Notes: generated by a model from the letters alone, not told the origin. A DNA stretch of 64,000 nt from Roseiarcus sp963787135 (GCA_963787135.1 CAWBBW010000035.1:62001-126000); one strand, 5' to 3'; shown: positions 25,194-35,400, counted from the first letter of the stretch. Numbers and translations are program-made.

Positions 25194-26636
25194 TCATTGC
25201 GCGGCGCCCTGGGCGGACGTGGCGGCAGGCCCCGTTGCGCCGCTCGGCGCCGGCGAGGCGTCGCCGCCCCCCGCCTGACCGCCCTGCCCATGGCGATGGT
25301 GACGCCCCTGAGCGTCGCCGCCCGCGCCTGCTCCAGCGCCATTGGGCTGTCGCCCCTGCCCTTCTGCGGTCCCGGGCGCAGCCTCGGCGATCATGACCTT
25401 AGCGCCCTCTCGCAGCCGGTCGACGCCGTCGATGACGACCTTGTCGCCGGAGGCGAGACCGGACGTAATCGTCGTCCGCTTGCCGTCCGACGGCCCGGTA
25501 ACGACGTCGCGCTTGGAGACCGTCGAATCGGCGTTGAGGAGATAGACGAAATTGCCCGAGGGTCCGACCTGCACCGCCGCATTGGGCGCAAGCGCAACGC
25601 CGGTCAACGTATCGACCAGCAAGAGGACATTGACGAACTGTTGCGGAAACAGGACGCCGTTCGGGTTGTCGAAGGTCGCCCGCATTTTGATCGTCCCGGT
25701 GGTCACGTCGACCTGACTGTCGTAGGTCGTCAGCGTCCCTGTCGCGAGCTGGTTGACGTTGGCGCGGTCGAACACAGTGACGGGCAGTTTGGCGCCGGCG
25801 TTGAGCCGCGCCCCGATCCGCGGAAGGTTATCCTCGGGGGTCGAGAAAACAACGCTGATCGGATCGATCTGGGTGATGACCACGATGCCGGTGGCGTCGG
25901 AGGGCTGAAGATAATTGCCCGGATCAACAAGTCTCAGCCCCACCCGTCCCGTGATCGGCGACACGATATGCGTATAGTCGACGTTGAGTTGCGCTGTCTG
26001 CACTTGCGCCTGGTCCGTGATGATCGCCGCTTTGTCCTGAGCGACCAAGGCCTCCTGATCCGCGACCTGCTGCTTCGAGATCGAATCCTGCTTGCTTAGC
26101 GCTTCGTAACGCGAGAGGTCGCTTTGCGCCTGGCCGAGTAGCGCCTGGTCCTTCGCCAACTGGCCCTGCGCCTGCGCCAGGCTTGCCTGGTAGGGCCTTG
26201 GATCGATCTGGGCGAGGAAGTCGCCCTTTTTCACAATCTGGCCCTCAGTGAATGCGACGGTCATCAAATTGCCGGCAATCTGGGTGCGGATCGTCACCGT
26301 TTCGAAGGGCGTGACCGTTCCAAGCGCGTCGATGGTGATCGGCATGTCGCCGAGCATGACCGGAGCGACGCGAACGGTCTGGGGCGGCTGTCCGGCTCGG
26401 CCGGCGTTCTGACCCTCCGCTGTCGAAGGGGCGCTGTTCTCGACCTTCTCGATCTTCTGCCATGCGAACACCGCGGCTGCGGCCAGAGCGAGGATAAGCC
26501 CGATCCGGACGAGCATGCGGCGCCAGCGCGGCGACTTGGAGGGCGAGGGCGCCTCAGGCTCCAGGCGCCCCGGCGGCGTCGCGGGGATCGTGGGAGCCGC
26601 GCGTTCCGCAACGTCGGGTTTGAGGGCTTCGTTCAT
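25194..26636 (-). CDS. mdtA: RND efflux periplasmic adaptor (membrane fusion protein), MdtA-like
   Basis: A 480-residue adaptor linking the inner-membrane pump to the outer-membrane channel. A transmembrane helix lies at about residues 42-60 (MLVRIGLILALAAAAVFAW). It is followed by the lipoyl-like halves (ITIDALGTVTPFETVTIRTQIAG and IVSPITGRVGLRLVDPGNYL), a long alpha-hairpin rich in Gln and Ala (about 180-250) and a beta-barrel domain. The tail after residue 415 is Gly-, His- and Gln-rich (GRHHRHGQGG), which might bind metal but is probably a disordered extension. It is the first gene of the mdtA-mdtB-mdtC-nodT operon; its ATG at 26636 lies 180 bp from the tRNA on the opposite strand. Confidence 0.9.
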   Translation of the reverse strand: MNEALKPDVAERAAPTIPATPPGRLEPEAPSPSKSPRWRRMLVRIGLILALAAAAVFAWQKIEKVENSAPSTAEGQNAGRAGQPPQTVRVAPVMLGDMPITIDALGTVTPFETVTIRTQIAGNLMTVAFTEGQIVKKGDFLAQIDPRPYQASLAQAQGQLAKDQALLGQAQSDLSRYEALSKQDSISKQQVADQEALVAQDKAAIITDQAQVQTAQLNVDYTHIVSPITGRVGLRLVDPGNYLQPSDATGIVVITQIDPISVVFSTPEDNLPRIGARLNAGAKLPVTVFDRANVNQLATGTLTTYDSQVDVTTGTIKMRATFDNPNGVLFPQQFVNVLLLVDTLTGVALAPNAAVQVGPSGNFVYLLNADSTVSKRDVVTGPSDGKRTTITSGLASGDKVVIDGVDRLREGAKVMIAEAAPGTAEGQGRQPNGAGAGAGGDAQGRHHRHGQGGQAGGGDASPAPSGATGPAATSAQGAAQ

Positions 26637-26815
26637 GTCGGGCTCGCTGGGGTCAACCGCTTCGCACGGGACGTTCCAAGTTACAATTCACGCCCGCGTG
26701 TCTGGCCGGAGCGCCAGCCGACATATTCGCGTCATCCGCGGCAAAACAAGGGTGTTGCAATCTCGATAACCTTGGGCGATAAGCGCGGCGACGGCGGCGA
26801 CGCCGCTCGTTGGAC
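26637..26815. promoter_or_regulatory. Divergent promoter region of the efflux operon and the tRNA
   Basis: 179 bp. A TTGCAA at about 26755 and a GATAACC at about 26764 could form part of the tRNA promoter. No repressor gene for the efflux operon is adjacent, so its control cannot be read here. Confidence 0.3.
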
Positions 26816-26890
26816 GCGGGTGTAGCTCAGGGGTAGAGCACAACCTTGCCAAGGTTGGGGTCGAGGGTTCGAATCCCTTCGCCCGCTCCA
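26816..26890 (+). tRNA. tRNA-Gly (anticodon GCC)
   Basis: A complete 75-base cloverleaf including an encoded CCA. The acceptor stem GCGGGTG (26816-26822) pairs with CGCCCGC (26880-26886). The D-arm begins TAGCTCAGGGGTAGAGC, the anticodon loop is CTTGCCAAG with GCC, and the T-arm holds GGTTCGAATCC. It reads GGC/GGU glycine codons. No integrase or attachment duplication is seen beside it. Confidence 0.97.
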
Positions 26891-26903
26891 TTTATCCTAA
26901 ATG
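26889..26903 (+). terminator. Small hairpin at the end of the tRNA
   Basis: CATTTA (26889-26894) and TAAATG (26898-26903) form a 6-bp AT-rich stem with a 3-base loop overlapping the CCA end. It is weak as a terminator and may be fortuitous. Confidence 0.25.
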
Positions 26904-27057
26904 ACTGATATTGCTAGAGCGGCCGACACGTTCGGCCGGTTCCCTCATTTGGGCATTGCCCCGGACCCGAGGCCGTTGCAAGTTCCGCTCGAACAGGCGG
27001 CCGTCAGGGCAAGCGTCGGTCGGACGAACCTCGCTGAAGCCTGGAAGGGGGAAGCCC

Positions 27058-28224
27058 GTGGCCGGGTACGGCGACTTTCAGCACGAGATCTACTTCAAGG
27101 GCTTGTCCGGGGTGAAGCCCAAGCTCCCGGTCAATTTTGAGCTATTGGAGCAAAAGGCGCGGACGGCGATGCCGGAGAGCGTTCTCTCGTATGTCGCGGG
27201 CGGTTGCGGCGACGGGCACACCCAAGATCTGAACGTGACCGCGTTCGAGCGCTGGGGCCTCTTGCCGCGCATGATGGTCGATTGCTCGAAGCGCGATATG
27301 AGCGTCGACCTCTTCGGCCTCCGTCTTGCCTCGCCGCTCTTCATGGCCCCCATCGGCGTTCTCGGGATTTGCGCAAAGGATGGCCGCGGCGATCTCGCGA
27401 CCGCAAAGGCCGCGGCGCTGACCGGCGTACCGATGGTCGCCTCGACGCTCTCGGACGATCCGATGGAGGCGGTCGCCAAGGAGATCGGAGCCGGGACCGG
27501 GTTCTTCCAGCTCTATACACCCACCGATCGGGAACTCGCAGAAAGCTTCGTGCATCGCGCCGAGGCGGCGGGGTTCAAGGCGATCGTGGTGACGCTGGAC
27601 ACCTCGACCCTGGGCTGGCGGCCGCGCGACCTGAACGACGCCAACTTCCCGCAATTGCGCGGGCACGCCCTCGCCAATTATTTCACCGATCCGCGCTTTC
27701 GGGCCATGCTGCCGAAGCCCCCGGAGGCAGACCCAGCGACGGCGATCATGACCTGGGCGCGGATTTTCGGAAAGCAGCTGACCTGGGCCGATCTGCCCTG
27801 GCTGCGCTCGCTGACCAGGCTGCCGCTCATCCTCAAGGGCATCTGCCATCCGGACGACGCACGCCGGGCGATCGACGGCGGCGTTGACGGAATCTATTGC
27901 TCCAACCACGGCGGCCGCCAGGCGAACGGCGGCCTGGCCGCGATCGACATGCTGCCAGGGGTCGTGGCGGTCGCGGGCGCGACGCCGGTTATGTTCGACT
28001 CCGGCGTTCGCTCGGGAACCGACATCGTCAAGGCGCTGGCGCTCGGAGCGCGGGCGGTCGGAGTTGGCCGGCCTTACGCCTACGGCCTTGCGCTCGACGG
28101 CGTCGACGGCGTCGTCCATGTGTTGCGCTGCCTGCTCGCCGAAGCCGATCTTCTGATGGCGGTCGACGGCTATCCGACCCTCGCCGATCTCACGCCCGAC
28201 GCGCTGATGCGGGTTGGATCGTAG
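27058..28224 (+). CDS. FMN-dependent alpha-hydroxy-acid oxidase / lactate 2-monooxygenase family
   Basis: A 388-residue TIM-barrel flavoenzyme. Family landmarks are SPLFMAPIGVLGI (FMN binding), a barrel strand with VVTLDTSTLGWRPRDL, LILKGICHPDDARRAID with the conserved Lys, and the C-terminal SNHGGRQANG with the catalytic His and Arg, then FDSGVRSGTDIVKALALGA. It oxidises an L-2-hydroxy acid such as lactate; the length and YVAGGCGDG region resemble lactate 2-monooxygenases. The GTG at 27058 follows GGAAGGGGGA; the longer upstream frame covers unconserved sequence. It is a single gene downstream of the tRNA and convergent with the next gene. Confidence 0.85.
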   Translation: MAGYGDFQHEIYFKGLSGVKPKLPVNFELLEQKARTAMPESVLSYVAGGCGDGHTQDLNVTAFERWGLLPRMMVDCSKRDMSVDLFGLRLASPLFMAPIGVLGICAKDGRGDLATAKAAALTGVPMVASTLSDDPMEAVAKEIGAGTGFFQLYTPTDRELAESFVHRAEAAGFKAIVVTLDTSTLGWRPRDLNDANFPQLRGHALANYFTDPRFRAMLPKPPEADPATAIMTWARIFGKQLTWADLPWLRSLTRLPLILKGICHPDDARRAIDGGVDGIYCSNHGGRQANGGLAAIDMLPGVVAVAGATPVMFDSGVRSGTDIVKALALGARAVGVGRPYAYGLALDGVDGVVHVLRCLLAEADLLMAVDGYPTLADLTPDALMRVGS

Positions 28225-28249
28225 GCCAGTTTGCTGGCGCGGGTTGCAG

Positions 28250-28540
28250 TCAGACGCCGTTCGACCACTCAAACGGGAGGGGCGCCTCACGGAAAGCGAA
28301 TCGGTCGAGGTGGCTCGCGACCACGCCCTTCATTCGCTCGACGGCTTCCTTCTCCTGCGCCTCGATCGTGACGAGAAGCGCGTGCGCGTCGGCCTCCATC
28401 GTCGCGACCGCCGCGGGAAAGCGGACGATCCCCTTTTGCTCCGACAGGTCGACGTCAAACTTGTGACCCCAGTGCTTGCAAAGCTGCTGCAGGTATTTGG
28501 CGCCGCTTGCGGTCGGGATTCGTGCTGTGGCGGTGGTCAT
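28250..28540 (-). CDS. DUF2218 family small protein
   Basis: A 96-residue soluble protein. The pattern SGAKYLQQLCKHWGHKFDV followed by VRFPAAVATMEADAHALLVTIEAQEKEAVERMKGVVASHLDRFAF matches the DUF2218 family, which is of unknown function and is sometimes found near siderophore or metal genes. No such neighbours are present here. ATG at 28540. It is divergent from the universal stress protein, and a palindrome lies between them. Confidence 0.75.
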   Translation of the reverse strand: MTTATARIPTASGAKYLQQLCKHWGHKFDVDLSEQKGIVRFPAAVATMEADAHALLVTIEAQEKEAVERMKGVVASHLDRFAFREAPLPFEWSNGV

Positions 28541-28586
28541 CTGGCCGACCCTTTCTATCGATTTTGCGGACGTGATCAACCTCGTT

Positions 28587-28598
28587 AAGATATATCTT
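28587..28598. promoter_or_regulatory. Perfect 12-bp AT-rich palindrome in a divergent promoter region
   Basis: AAGATATATCTT equals its reverse complement and lies in a short AT-rich island between divergent genes (starts at 28540 and 28760). It is a plausible repressor or activator site, but no cognate regulator is adjacent. Confidence 0.45.
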
Positions 28599-28759
28599 TT
28601 ACTGGCGGCGCACGCAAGAGCCGGCGCGCCGAGTCGGTTCGATGGAAGGTATCGGCCGTTCCCGCGGCAAAACGTCCCAACGTCGCGCCAGGACCTTTCG
28701 TTGATCCCGCCTGCCGCGTCCGGTATGGTCCAGACTAAACGACGGGCGAGGAAACGCCG

Positions 28760-29569
28760 ATGGATCTTGCGAACATTCTCGTGCATGTCGATTCCAGGCC
28801 GCGGACCTCAGCGCGCCTGGCGCTTGCTATTCGCATCGCGGAGCGGGCAGGGGCTCGGCTAACGGGTTTGTTTGCTGAAAAAGCGGAGGCGCATGTCGTC
28901 GGAACGGTCGCGACCTGGCCGAGCGCGCAATACGTCGCGGCTGCCGAGAGCGCGCGAAACGCCTTCGCCGCCGCGACCGCGACGCTCGGCGGCCGCGTCG
29001 CGTTCATGGACGCCAATCGCGGCAGCGACGGGGAGATTTCGCGTCGCTTCGTTGCGATCGCGCGAATGTTCGATCTCGTCGTCCTCGGCCAGGCCCAGGA
29101 CGATGCGCCCGTGCCCGCCAAGCTGCCCGAGGAGACGATCCTGGAGAGCGGACGCCCGGTGCTGGTCGTGCCCTATGTCGGAACCTATGCGGACGTCGGC
29201 GGTCGGCCTTTGTTCGCGTGGCGACCCTCGAGAGGTTCGGCGCGCGCGATCTCCGACGCGATGCCGTTGCTCAAAAGCGGCTGCGATGGGCTCATCGTCG
29301 AGGTCTCGCGCAAGGGCGAGGAGCGCGACGAATTCGCCGACCTTCTCGTCTCCAATCTGGCTACGCACAATGTCGCCGTCCGTTACCAGCATTTCGTCGT
29401 CGACGAGATTTCAGTCATGGACACGCTCTTGAGCGCGGTTTCGGACCATGCCGCCGACCTGCTCACGATCGGCGCATTCAACTCGGGCGCCAATATTCTA
29501 TTCGGCCACGGCGCCGGCACGCGCCACATCCTCGCACATATGACGGCGCCGGTGCTGTTCTCGCACTGA
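28760..29569 (+). CDS. Universal stress protein (UspA family)
   Basis: A 269-residue protein with a UspA fold at its C-terminal end. The nucleotide-binding signature is visible near the terminus as GAFNSGANILFGHGAGTRHIL followed by APVLFSH. The N-terminal half (ANILVHVDSRPRTSARLALAIRIAERAG) repeats the strand and helix start of a Usp domain, so the protein may hold two degenerate Usp units. Usp proteins bind ATP or sense stress; no specific target can be named. It precedes the phosphatase by 53 bp in the same direction. Confidence 0.83.
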   Translation: MDLANILVHVDSRPRTSARLALAIRIAERAGARLTGLFAEKAEAHVVGTVATWPSAQYVAAAESARNAFAAATATLGGRVAFMDANRGSDGEISRRFVAIARMFDLVVLGQAQDDAPVPAKLPEETILESGRPVLVVPYVGTYADVGGRPLFAWRPSRGSARAISDAMPLLKSGCDGLIVEVSRKGEERDEFADLLVSNLATHNVAVRYQHFVVDEISVMDTLLSAVSDHAADLLTIGAFNSGANILFGHGAGTRHILAHMTAPVLFSH

Positions 29570-29622
29570 AGCCGAACCGAAGCGGATCGTCGCCGGCCGG
29601 CCTTTATGTTAGGGCTGCCGGC

Positions 29623-30198
29623 ATGCAGAGCCTTGCCTTAACCGCACTGACCGTTTGTGGTCTCGACGAACTCGACCGGCATAGCGGGCGCGGCGTCACT
29701 CACATTCTGTCGATCCTCGATCCCGGATGGCCGGAGCCGGCGGCGTTCTCGGCTTTCGATCCGCATCGGCGCGCAACGTTCCATTTTCACGACGCCATCG
29801 AGCCCGCTCCTGGCGTCATTTTGCCCGAGAAGCGGGACGTCGAGGCGATCCTGGCGTTCGGCCGCGACGCCGGCGACGATCTCAGTCACCTCCTGATCCA
29901 TTGCCATATGGGCATCTCGCGCTCGACCGCCGCAATGCTGATGATCCTGGCGCAGGCCCTTCCGCACGAGAGGGAAGACGTCATTGTCGACAGGCTGCTC
30001 GAGATCAGGCCGCAGTCCTGGCCGAACTCGCGCATGGTCGGGCTCGCCGACGAGATTCTGGGCCGCGACGGCCGGCTCAGCGCCGAAGCCGGCCGCATCT
30101 ATGCCGGGCATCTGTCGATCCGCCCGGAGCTTGCCGAGACGATGCGCCGGCTGAACCGGGAGAAAGAAGTCGAACTCGGCCTCGCCCGCAAGGATTGA
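29623..30198 (+). CDS. Protein tyrosine/dual-specificity phosphatase family protein
   Basis: A 191-residue cytosolic phosphatase of the cysteine-dependent type. The signature H93-C94-H-M-G-I-S-R100-S gives the nucleophile Cys94 and the phosphate-binding Arg100. A general acid Asp is probably in the HDAIEP or DPGW region. Start ATG at 29623. It sits between a stress protein and a STAS/RsbW/RsbU set, so it may belong to the same signalling block, but the substrate is unknown. It is not a low-molecular-weight arsenate reductase type by its motif spacing. Confidence 0.8.
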   Translation: MQSLALTALTVCGLDELDRHSGRGVTHILSILDPGWPEPAAFSAFDPHRRATFHFHDAIEPAPGVILPEKRDVEAILAFGRDAGDDLSHLLIHCHMGISRSTAAMLMILAQALPHEREDVIVDRLLEIRPQSWPNSRMVGLADEILGRDGRLSAEAGRIYAGHLSIRPELAETMRRLNREKEVELGLARKD

Positions 30199-30318
30199 CG
30201 CTGCAAGCCGCGGCGGCGGGCCAAGTTCAACGCTCGAACTCCTCCTGTCGCCAAACTGTCATCAAGCGCGCCTACTGGCGTGTGTAGCCTCCACGACCAT
30301 ACGCCGAACGGTGCAAGG

Positions 30319-30687
30319 ATGAACATCGACGTTATCGAAGCCGATCGCGGCGTGACCCACGTCGTCCTCGACGGCCGCTTCGACATCGCGGGCGCGCAGG
30401 AGGCCGATCCTCGCTTCAGCACGCTGGCGCAAACCAGCAATTCTCTGGTCGTCGATCTTGCCGGGGTTTCGTTCATCGCCTCGCTCGGCGTGCGCACGCT
30501 GATGGTGAGCGCCAAGACCCTCATTCGCCGCGGCGCCGATATGGCGGTTTGCGGGGCGAATGAAAACGTCGAGAAAGTGCTGCGCTCGACGGGCTTCGAC
30601 GAGATCGTCCCACTCTACCCGGACTTCGCATCGGCTGCCGCGTGGCTGACGAAACGGCAGGCGGAATTCGCGAGCAAGAAACCTTGA
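30319..30687 (+). CDS. STAS-domain anti-sigma factor antagonist
   Basis: A 122-residue STAS protein of the SpoIIAA/RsbV type. The central DLAGVSFIASLGVRTLM corresponds to the loop that carries the regulatory phosphoserine in the family. In partner switching, the unphosphorylated antagonist binds the RsbW-like kinase and frees a sigma factor or other target. ATG at 30319 with the upstream region GGTGCAAGG. It overlaps the next gene by 4 bases, a good sign of joint function. Confidence 0.85.
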   Translation: MNIDVIEADRGVTHVVLDGRFDIAGAQEADPRFSTLAQTSNSLVVDLAGVSFIASLGVRTLMVSAKTLIRRGADMAVCGANENVEKVLRSTGFDEIVPLYPDFASAAAWLTKRQAEFASKKP

Positions 30688-31139
30688 CCGCGCCGCAGTC
30701 GCAGCCCTGTTCGCGCGACTTTCCGGGCGACATCCAGGCGGCCGCCGAAGCGGAGGCGTGGCTTACCAGCCAGTCCATCGCCCTGGGCCTCGGCCCGGAC
30801 ACGGAATTTGCGATCAACCTCTGCGTCGAGGAGCTATTCCTCAACGCCGTTCAGCACGGTCACGCCAAGCGGGCGACGATTTCCATCTGGAACGAGCCCG
30901 ATGGCGTTCGCCTCGAGTTCGTCGACGACGGCGGGCCCTTCGATCCGAGCGATGCCTCCGTCAAGCGGATCAGTGGCCCGACTGACGATTTCGAGATTGG
31001 CGGCTTCGGCGCCGGGCTTGTGCGGAAATTCTCGCGCCGCTTGAGTTACCGCCGCTCCGATGGCTATAACCGCCTCCTCCTCGAATTTGGCGCCGCCCGC
31101 GACGCCAACGCCGGACCGGAAGCGCCACATACGACATGA
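30684..31139 (+). CDS. RsbW-like anti-sigma regulatory serine kinase
   Basis: A 151-residue GHKL ATPase domain of the HATPase_c_2 type. The N box is in NLCVEELFLNAVQHGHAKR, the G1 box in FVDDGGPFDP, and a G2-like segment in GGFGAGLVRKFS. It should phosphorylate the STAS antagonist encoded just upstream. A TTG at 30684 overlaps the antagonist stop (TTGA) and gives the usual family length; a GTG at 30642 would give a longer protein and is less likely. No sigma factor gene is nearby, so the final target is unknown. Confidence 0.82.
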   Translation: MTAPQSQPCSRDFPGDIQAAAEAEAWLTSQSIALGLGPDTEFAINLCVEELFLNAVQHGHAKRATISIWNEPDGVRLEFVDDGGPFDPSDASVKRISGPTDDFEIGGFGAGLVRKFSRRLSYRRSDGYNRLLLEFGAARDANAGPEAPHTT

Positions 31140-32438
31140 ATGATTCATCGGAGCTGCGCGCCGCCATCAGGGCGACGAGCGCGTTCCGCGACCTCTCCGA
31201 AGCCAAAGTTTCGTTTCTGATCAGGGCGGGCGAACTGCAGACGTTCGATCCGAAGGCGATTCTCATGGTCCAGGGAGAACCGAGCGACAGCGTCGTGGTG
31301 ATCCTGACGGGCGAAGTGGTCGTCACCGCCGACAGCGCGCGCGGCGTCATTCCAATTTCGACGATGCAGGCTCCGTGTCTCGTCGGCGAAACCGGGGCGC
31401 TCGCGAGATTGCCACGCTCGGCGACAGTGCGCGCCAACACAGCCGTGACCGCCCTGCGCATCGGATGCGACGCCCTTGCCGAAGTCGCACAAGCCACGCC
31501 GTCCATGCTGATCGACGTTATTGGGCGCATGGGCGATCGCCTGCGGCGGGTCAATAGCGCTATCGGCCTCTACACCCACGCGCTGGCCGCGCTCGAACGT
31601 CACGAGTTCGACCCGGCTTTGCTCGAAGAGCTGCGCAACCCGATCCCGGACCTCGCCGATTTCGGACAGACCTTCGGCCGTATGGCCGAGCAAATCATCT
31701 TGCGACGCCAGCGCGACGACGAAATGGCGAGCGCGGCGGTCATTCAGCGGGCGCTTCTGCCCAGGGTCGCGGAATTCGCCGCCGAAACCGGCCTCGACGT
31801 ATCCGCGGCGATGACGCCGGCGCGCGACGTGGGGGGCGACTTCTTCGACCTCATTCGAACTCAACGACGGGCGTGTTGCGTTGGGCGTCGGGGACGTCTG
31901 CGGCAAGGGCGTGCCGGCGGCGCTGTTCATGGGGATCACGAGGACGCTTATCCGCATCAACCTGCGAGAGAAGCCGGACCTGCCCGGGGCGATCCTGAGG
32001 GCGAATGCGTATCTGACCAACAACAACGCCGCGGAGCTGTTTGCAACCCTTCTCTACGCAGCGTTCGACCCGCGCTCGGGCGAGCTCGAATATGTCAGTT
32101 GCGGCCATCTGCCGGCGCTCTTGCGGCGCGCAAGCGGCATGGTCGAAACGCTTTCCGCTGGAGGCCTTCCGGTTGGCCTGTTCGAACAGCTGAAGCCCAA
32201 GGTCTTTCAGGCGGCGATGCATCCCGGGGACCTCCTGTTTCTTTACACCGACGGGGTCACCGAAGCGGTCGATGACGAAGACCGGGAGTTCGGAGAGGAG
32301 CGCCTTCTCGGTCTCATCGCCGCCAGCGAAGGCGCCAGCGCGGCGGAATCCATCGCGCGGGTGAAGGCCGCGGTCGGCGAATTCTCTCGCGGCGAGCCGC
32401 AATTCGACGACTTGACATGCCTCGCAATCACGCGCTGA
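31136..32438 (+). CDS. RsbU-like PP2C serine phosphatase with cNMP-binding domain, interrupted by a frameshift
   Basis: About 433 residues after repair. The N-terminal cyclic-nucleotide-binding-like barrel (about 10-135) contains VVVILTGEVVVTADSARG and CLVGETGALARLPRSATV. A linker helix leads into the SpoIIE/PP2C phosphatase domain, with VGGDFFDLI before the break and VGDVCGKGVPAALFMG after it. The break is the TT at 31854-31855: removing one T gives DLIELNDGRVALGVGDV in a continuous frame to the stop at 32438. Metal-binding Asp residues are in VGGDFFD, VGDVCGKG and LYTDGVTEA. It dephosphorylates the STAS antagonist in response to a signal. The ATG overlaps the RsbW stop (ATGA). Confidence 0.83.
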
Positions 32439-32478
32439 GGCGCAAGAGCGGAAGCCATCATGGACGGCCAGCCGTTCG

Positions 32479-35400
32479 CTATGCCGGCCCGCCCTTGGCT
32501 GCTCGGGCAGACGCCGTGGCCGCGTTCAACGCATCGGTGATCCCTCGCTCGTTGTATGGCTTCTGCAGCAACACCGCCCCGGCCAAACCTTCTCGCGCGT
32601 CCCTATTTGGCAAAACCTCGTACCCGGAGGCAAACACAATGCGCAGCCCCGGCTGACGAGCGATCGCCCGTGAAGCCAACTCATCGCCTGCAAGCCCCGG
32701 CAATTTAATGTCGGTGATCAGAACGTCGAAGTCGTGCTCGTCGAGCAGAGCCAACGCTTCAGAGGCATTCCCTGCTTCATGTACCGAATGTCCGAGATCG
32801 CCCAGCATTTCAGCGGTTGAGAGCCGGATCAGTGCATCGTCTTCGACAAGCAGCACCCGCAGCGCGCGCGGGCGCGACACGGGCGCGCGGTTCTCCTCGA
32901 CATCGTCTTGAAGAGGGTGGCGAGGCTCAGCCGGTCCAAACCTGCGCTGCTGTTGATTGCGCAGAACATGTCGAATTTTGCGCGCCAGCGCCTCACGCGT
33001 ATAGGGCTTGCTGAGCAGCTCAATGCCTTCGTCAAGGCGCCCGCCGTGGACGATCGCGTTCTCGGTATAGCCGGAGGTGAACAAGACCGCGATATTGGGA
33101 AGTCTTTCCTTGGCCTTGCGCGCAAGCTCGGGGCTGCGGACCGGACCGGGCATGATCACATCTGTGAACAAGAGATCGATTGGCGCCCCGCTCTCGATGA
33201 TCGCCAGCGCGCTATGAGCGTCCTTCGCCCTTAGCACTCGATAGCCGAGTTCGAACAGCATATCGATGACGGTGTTGCGAACGTCCTCGTCGTCCTCGAC
33301 GACGAGGACAGTCTCGGTCCCGCCTGTCGCGGGACCGGCCTCAACGTCTGTTTCGACATCCTCTTGCGCCCGAGACCGCGGAAGATACATGCGGATGGTC
33401 GTGCCTGAACCCAGCTCGCTGTATATTTTGACGTGCCCTTCCGATTGCTTCACGAAGCCATAGACCATGCTAAGTCCGAGCCCAGTGCCCCGGCCTTCTG
33501 GTTTGGTTGTGAAGAACGGCTCGAACACACGATCGATGACCTCGGCAGGGATTCCGCAGCCGGTGTCCGTCACCGCGATCATCACGTACTGGCCTGCGGC
33601 GACCTCCGCGTGACGAGCGGCATAGGCATCGTCCAGAAAAGCGTTTCCAGCTTCGATGGTGAGCTTGCCATGGCCCTCCATCGCATCGCGGGCATTGATC
33701 GCCAGATTGAGGAGGGCATTCTCGACCTGGACCGTATCCACGAACGTGTTCCAAAGGCCGCCTGCGATCACGGTTTCGACTTCAATGCTTTCGCCAAGCG
33801 CCCGGCGCAGCAAGTCGTCGATGCCGCGGATCAGGCGGCCGAGATTGACGACCTTCGGGGAAAGAGGTTGCCGACGACCAAAGGCGAGAAGCTGCGAGGC
33901 CAGTTTCGATCCGCGAGAGATCGCTGCAATGGCGGTCTGCAGTCGTTGTTCGCCACGCAAATTCCCTGCAACGTCCCGCGTCAGAAGTTGCAAATTGCCT
34001 CCTATGACCTGCAGGACGTTGTTGAAATCGTGCGCCACGCCGCCGGTGAGTTTGCCCACAGCCTCCATCTTTTGCGCCTGGAAAAGTTGGGCTTCGGCTT
34101 CTCTCCGCTCGGCGATTGCGGCCGCGACCCGATGCTCGAGGAGTTCGTTCGTCTGCTGCAGAATCTGTTCGGCCTCTTTGCGCGTCGTGATGTCGGCGGC
34201 AGCGGCGACCGCGCCGACGACGGCCCCGTCAATGCGGCGGAGCGGCGTCGCCTGGATCAAAATCGTCTTCGAGGCGCCGTCGTTGAAACGCAGCTCGAGC
34301 TCCTGCTCCCGGATTTCATGTCCTCGCGCCGCGCGCTGAAGCGGAAGCTCGCGCGGCGGGACTTCGACCCCATCGCGAAAGACTTGATAGGTCCGTGGGA
34401 GGAGCTGTCCTTCCGGCGCCGTCAGCGAAGGATTGACGTTAGCCGGCAGACGCAGCAGTTCGGCGGCCTGGCGGTTGCCCCATGCGTCCGCCACCTCCGA
34501 ATCGCTGGTAAACCATACGGCTGCTGGAGCTGTCTCCAGCACCGCTTCAAGTTCCGCCGTCCGGGCTCGCAGCGCCTCGGCGGCTTCACGGCGAATGCGC
34601 GCCATCTCGAGATTCGCGTTGACGCGGGCGATCAACTCTCGGGCTGAAAAGGGTTTGGTGAGATAATCGTCAGCCCCCGCGTCCAGGCCCTCAACCCGCG
34701 CCTCTTCGCCTGCCCTGGCCGACACGACAATGACCGGCAGGTCACGAAGATTCGGGTCGCTTCTCAGTTCACGAAGCAAGTCGAAACCACCAAGACCCGG
34801 CATCATGACGTCGGTCAGGACGAGATCGGGTTTGCGCGCGCGGATCGCCTCGATCGCCGCAGTTCCGTCCGACACCGCTTCGACGTCCCACCGCGTTCCG
34901 AGCAGCCGGCCTATGTAACTTCGCATATCCGCGTTGTCGTCCGCGACAAGGACGCGGGCTCCGCGGGTCTCGACGCCGAGTTGCAGATCAGGCGTGTCGG
35001 CTGCTCGATCTGCAAGTCGATCCGGACCAACCGGGCCGGATTGGGGCAGCCAGCGCAACGCTTCCTCGACATAGGCCTCGGCCCTGAGCGAGGTCGACGC
35101 AGATGAGCGCCCGGCGCCGATCCGCGCCGCCGATAGATGCGTCGTCCCGAACGGGAGCGAGACGATAAATGCGGCGCCGCGTCCGATCTCGCTTTCCGCG
35201 CGGATGGCCCCGCCGTGAAGCTTGACGAGCTCCTGGACCAGCGCGAGGCCAATTCCCGATCCTTCGAACGATCGGCTCTTCTGACCTTCGACCCGATGAA
35301 AGCGCTCGAACAGGCGGGGCAATTCCGACGCCGGAATTCCGACGCCGGTATCGCGCACGGTCATTTCAGCCGCATGCCCGTCGGGCGAGGCGCGCATCTC

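Noticed and set aside
26688..26891. 67-codon minus-strand frame reading MERAKGFEPSTPTLARLC
   Set aside because: It is the reverse complement of the tRNA-Gly gene, a well-known false gene that appears wherever this tRNA is translated.
26816..28224. Integrated element at the tRNA-Gly
   Set aside because: No integrase, no duplication of the tRNA 3' end and no mobile genes follow.
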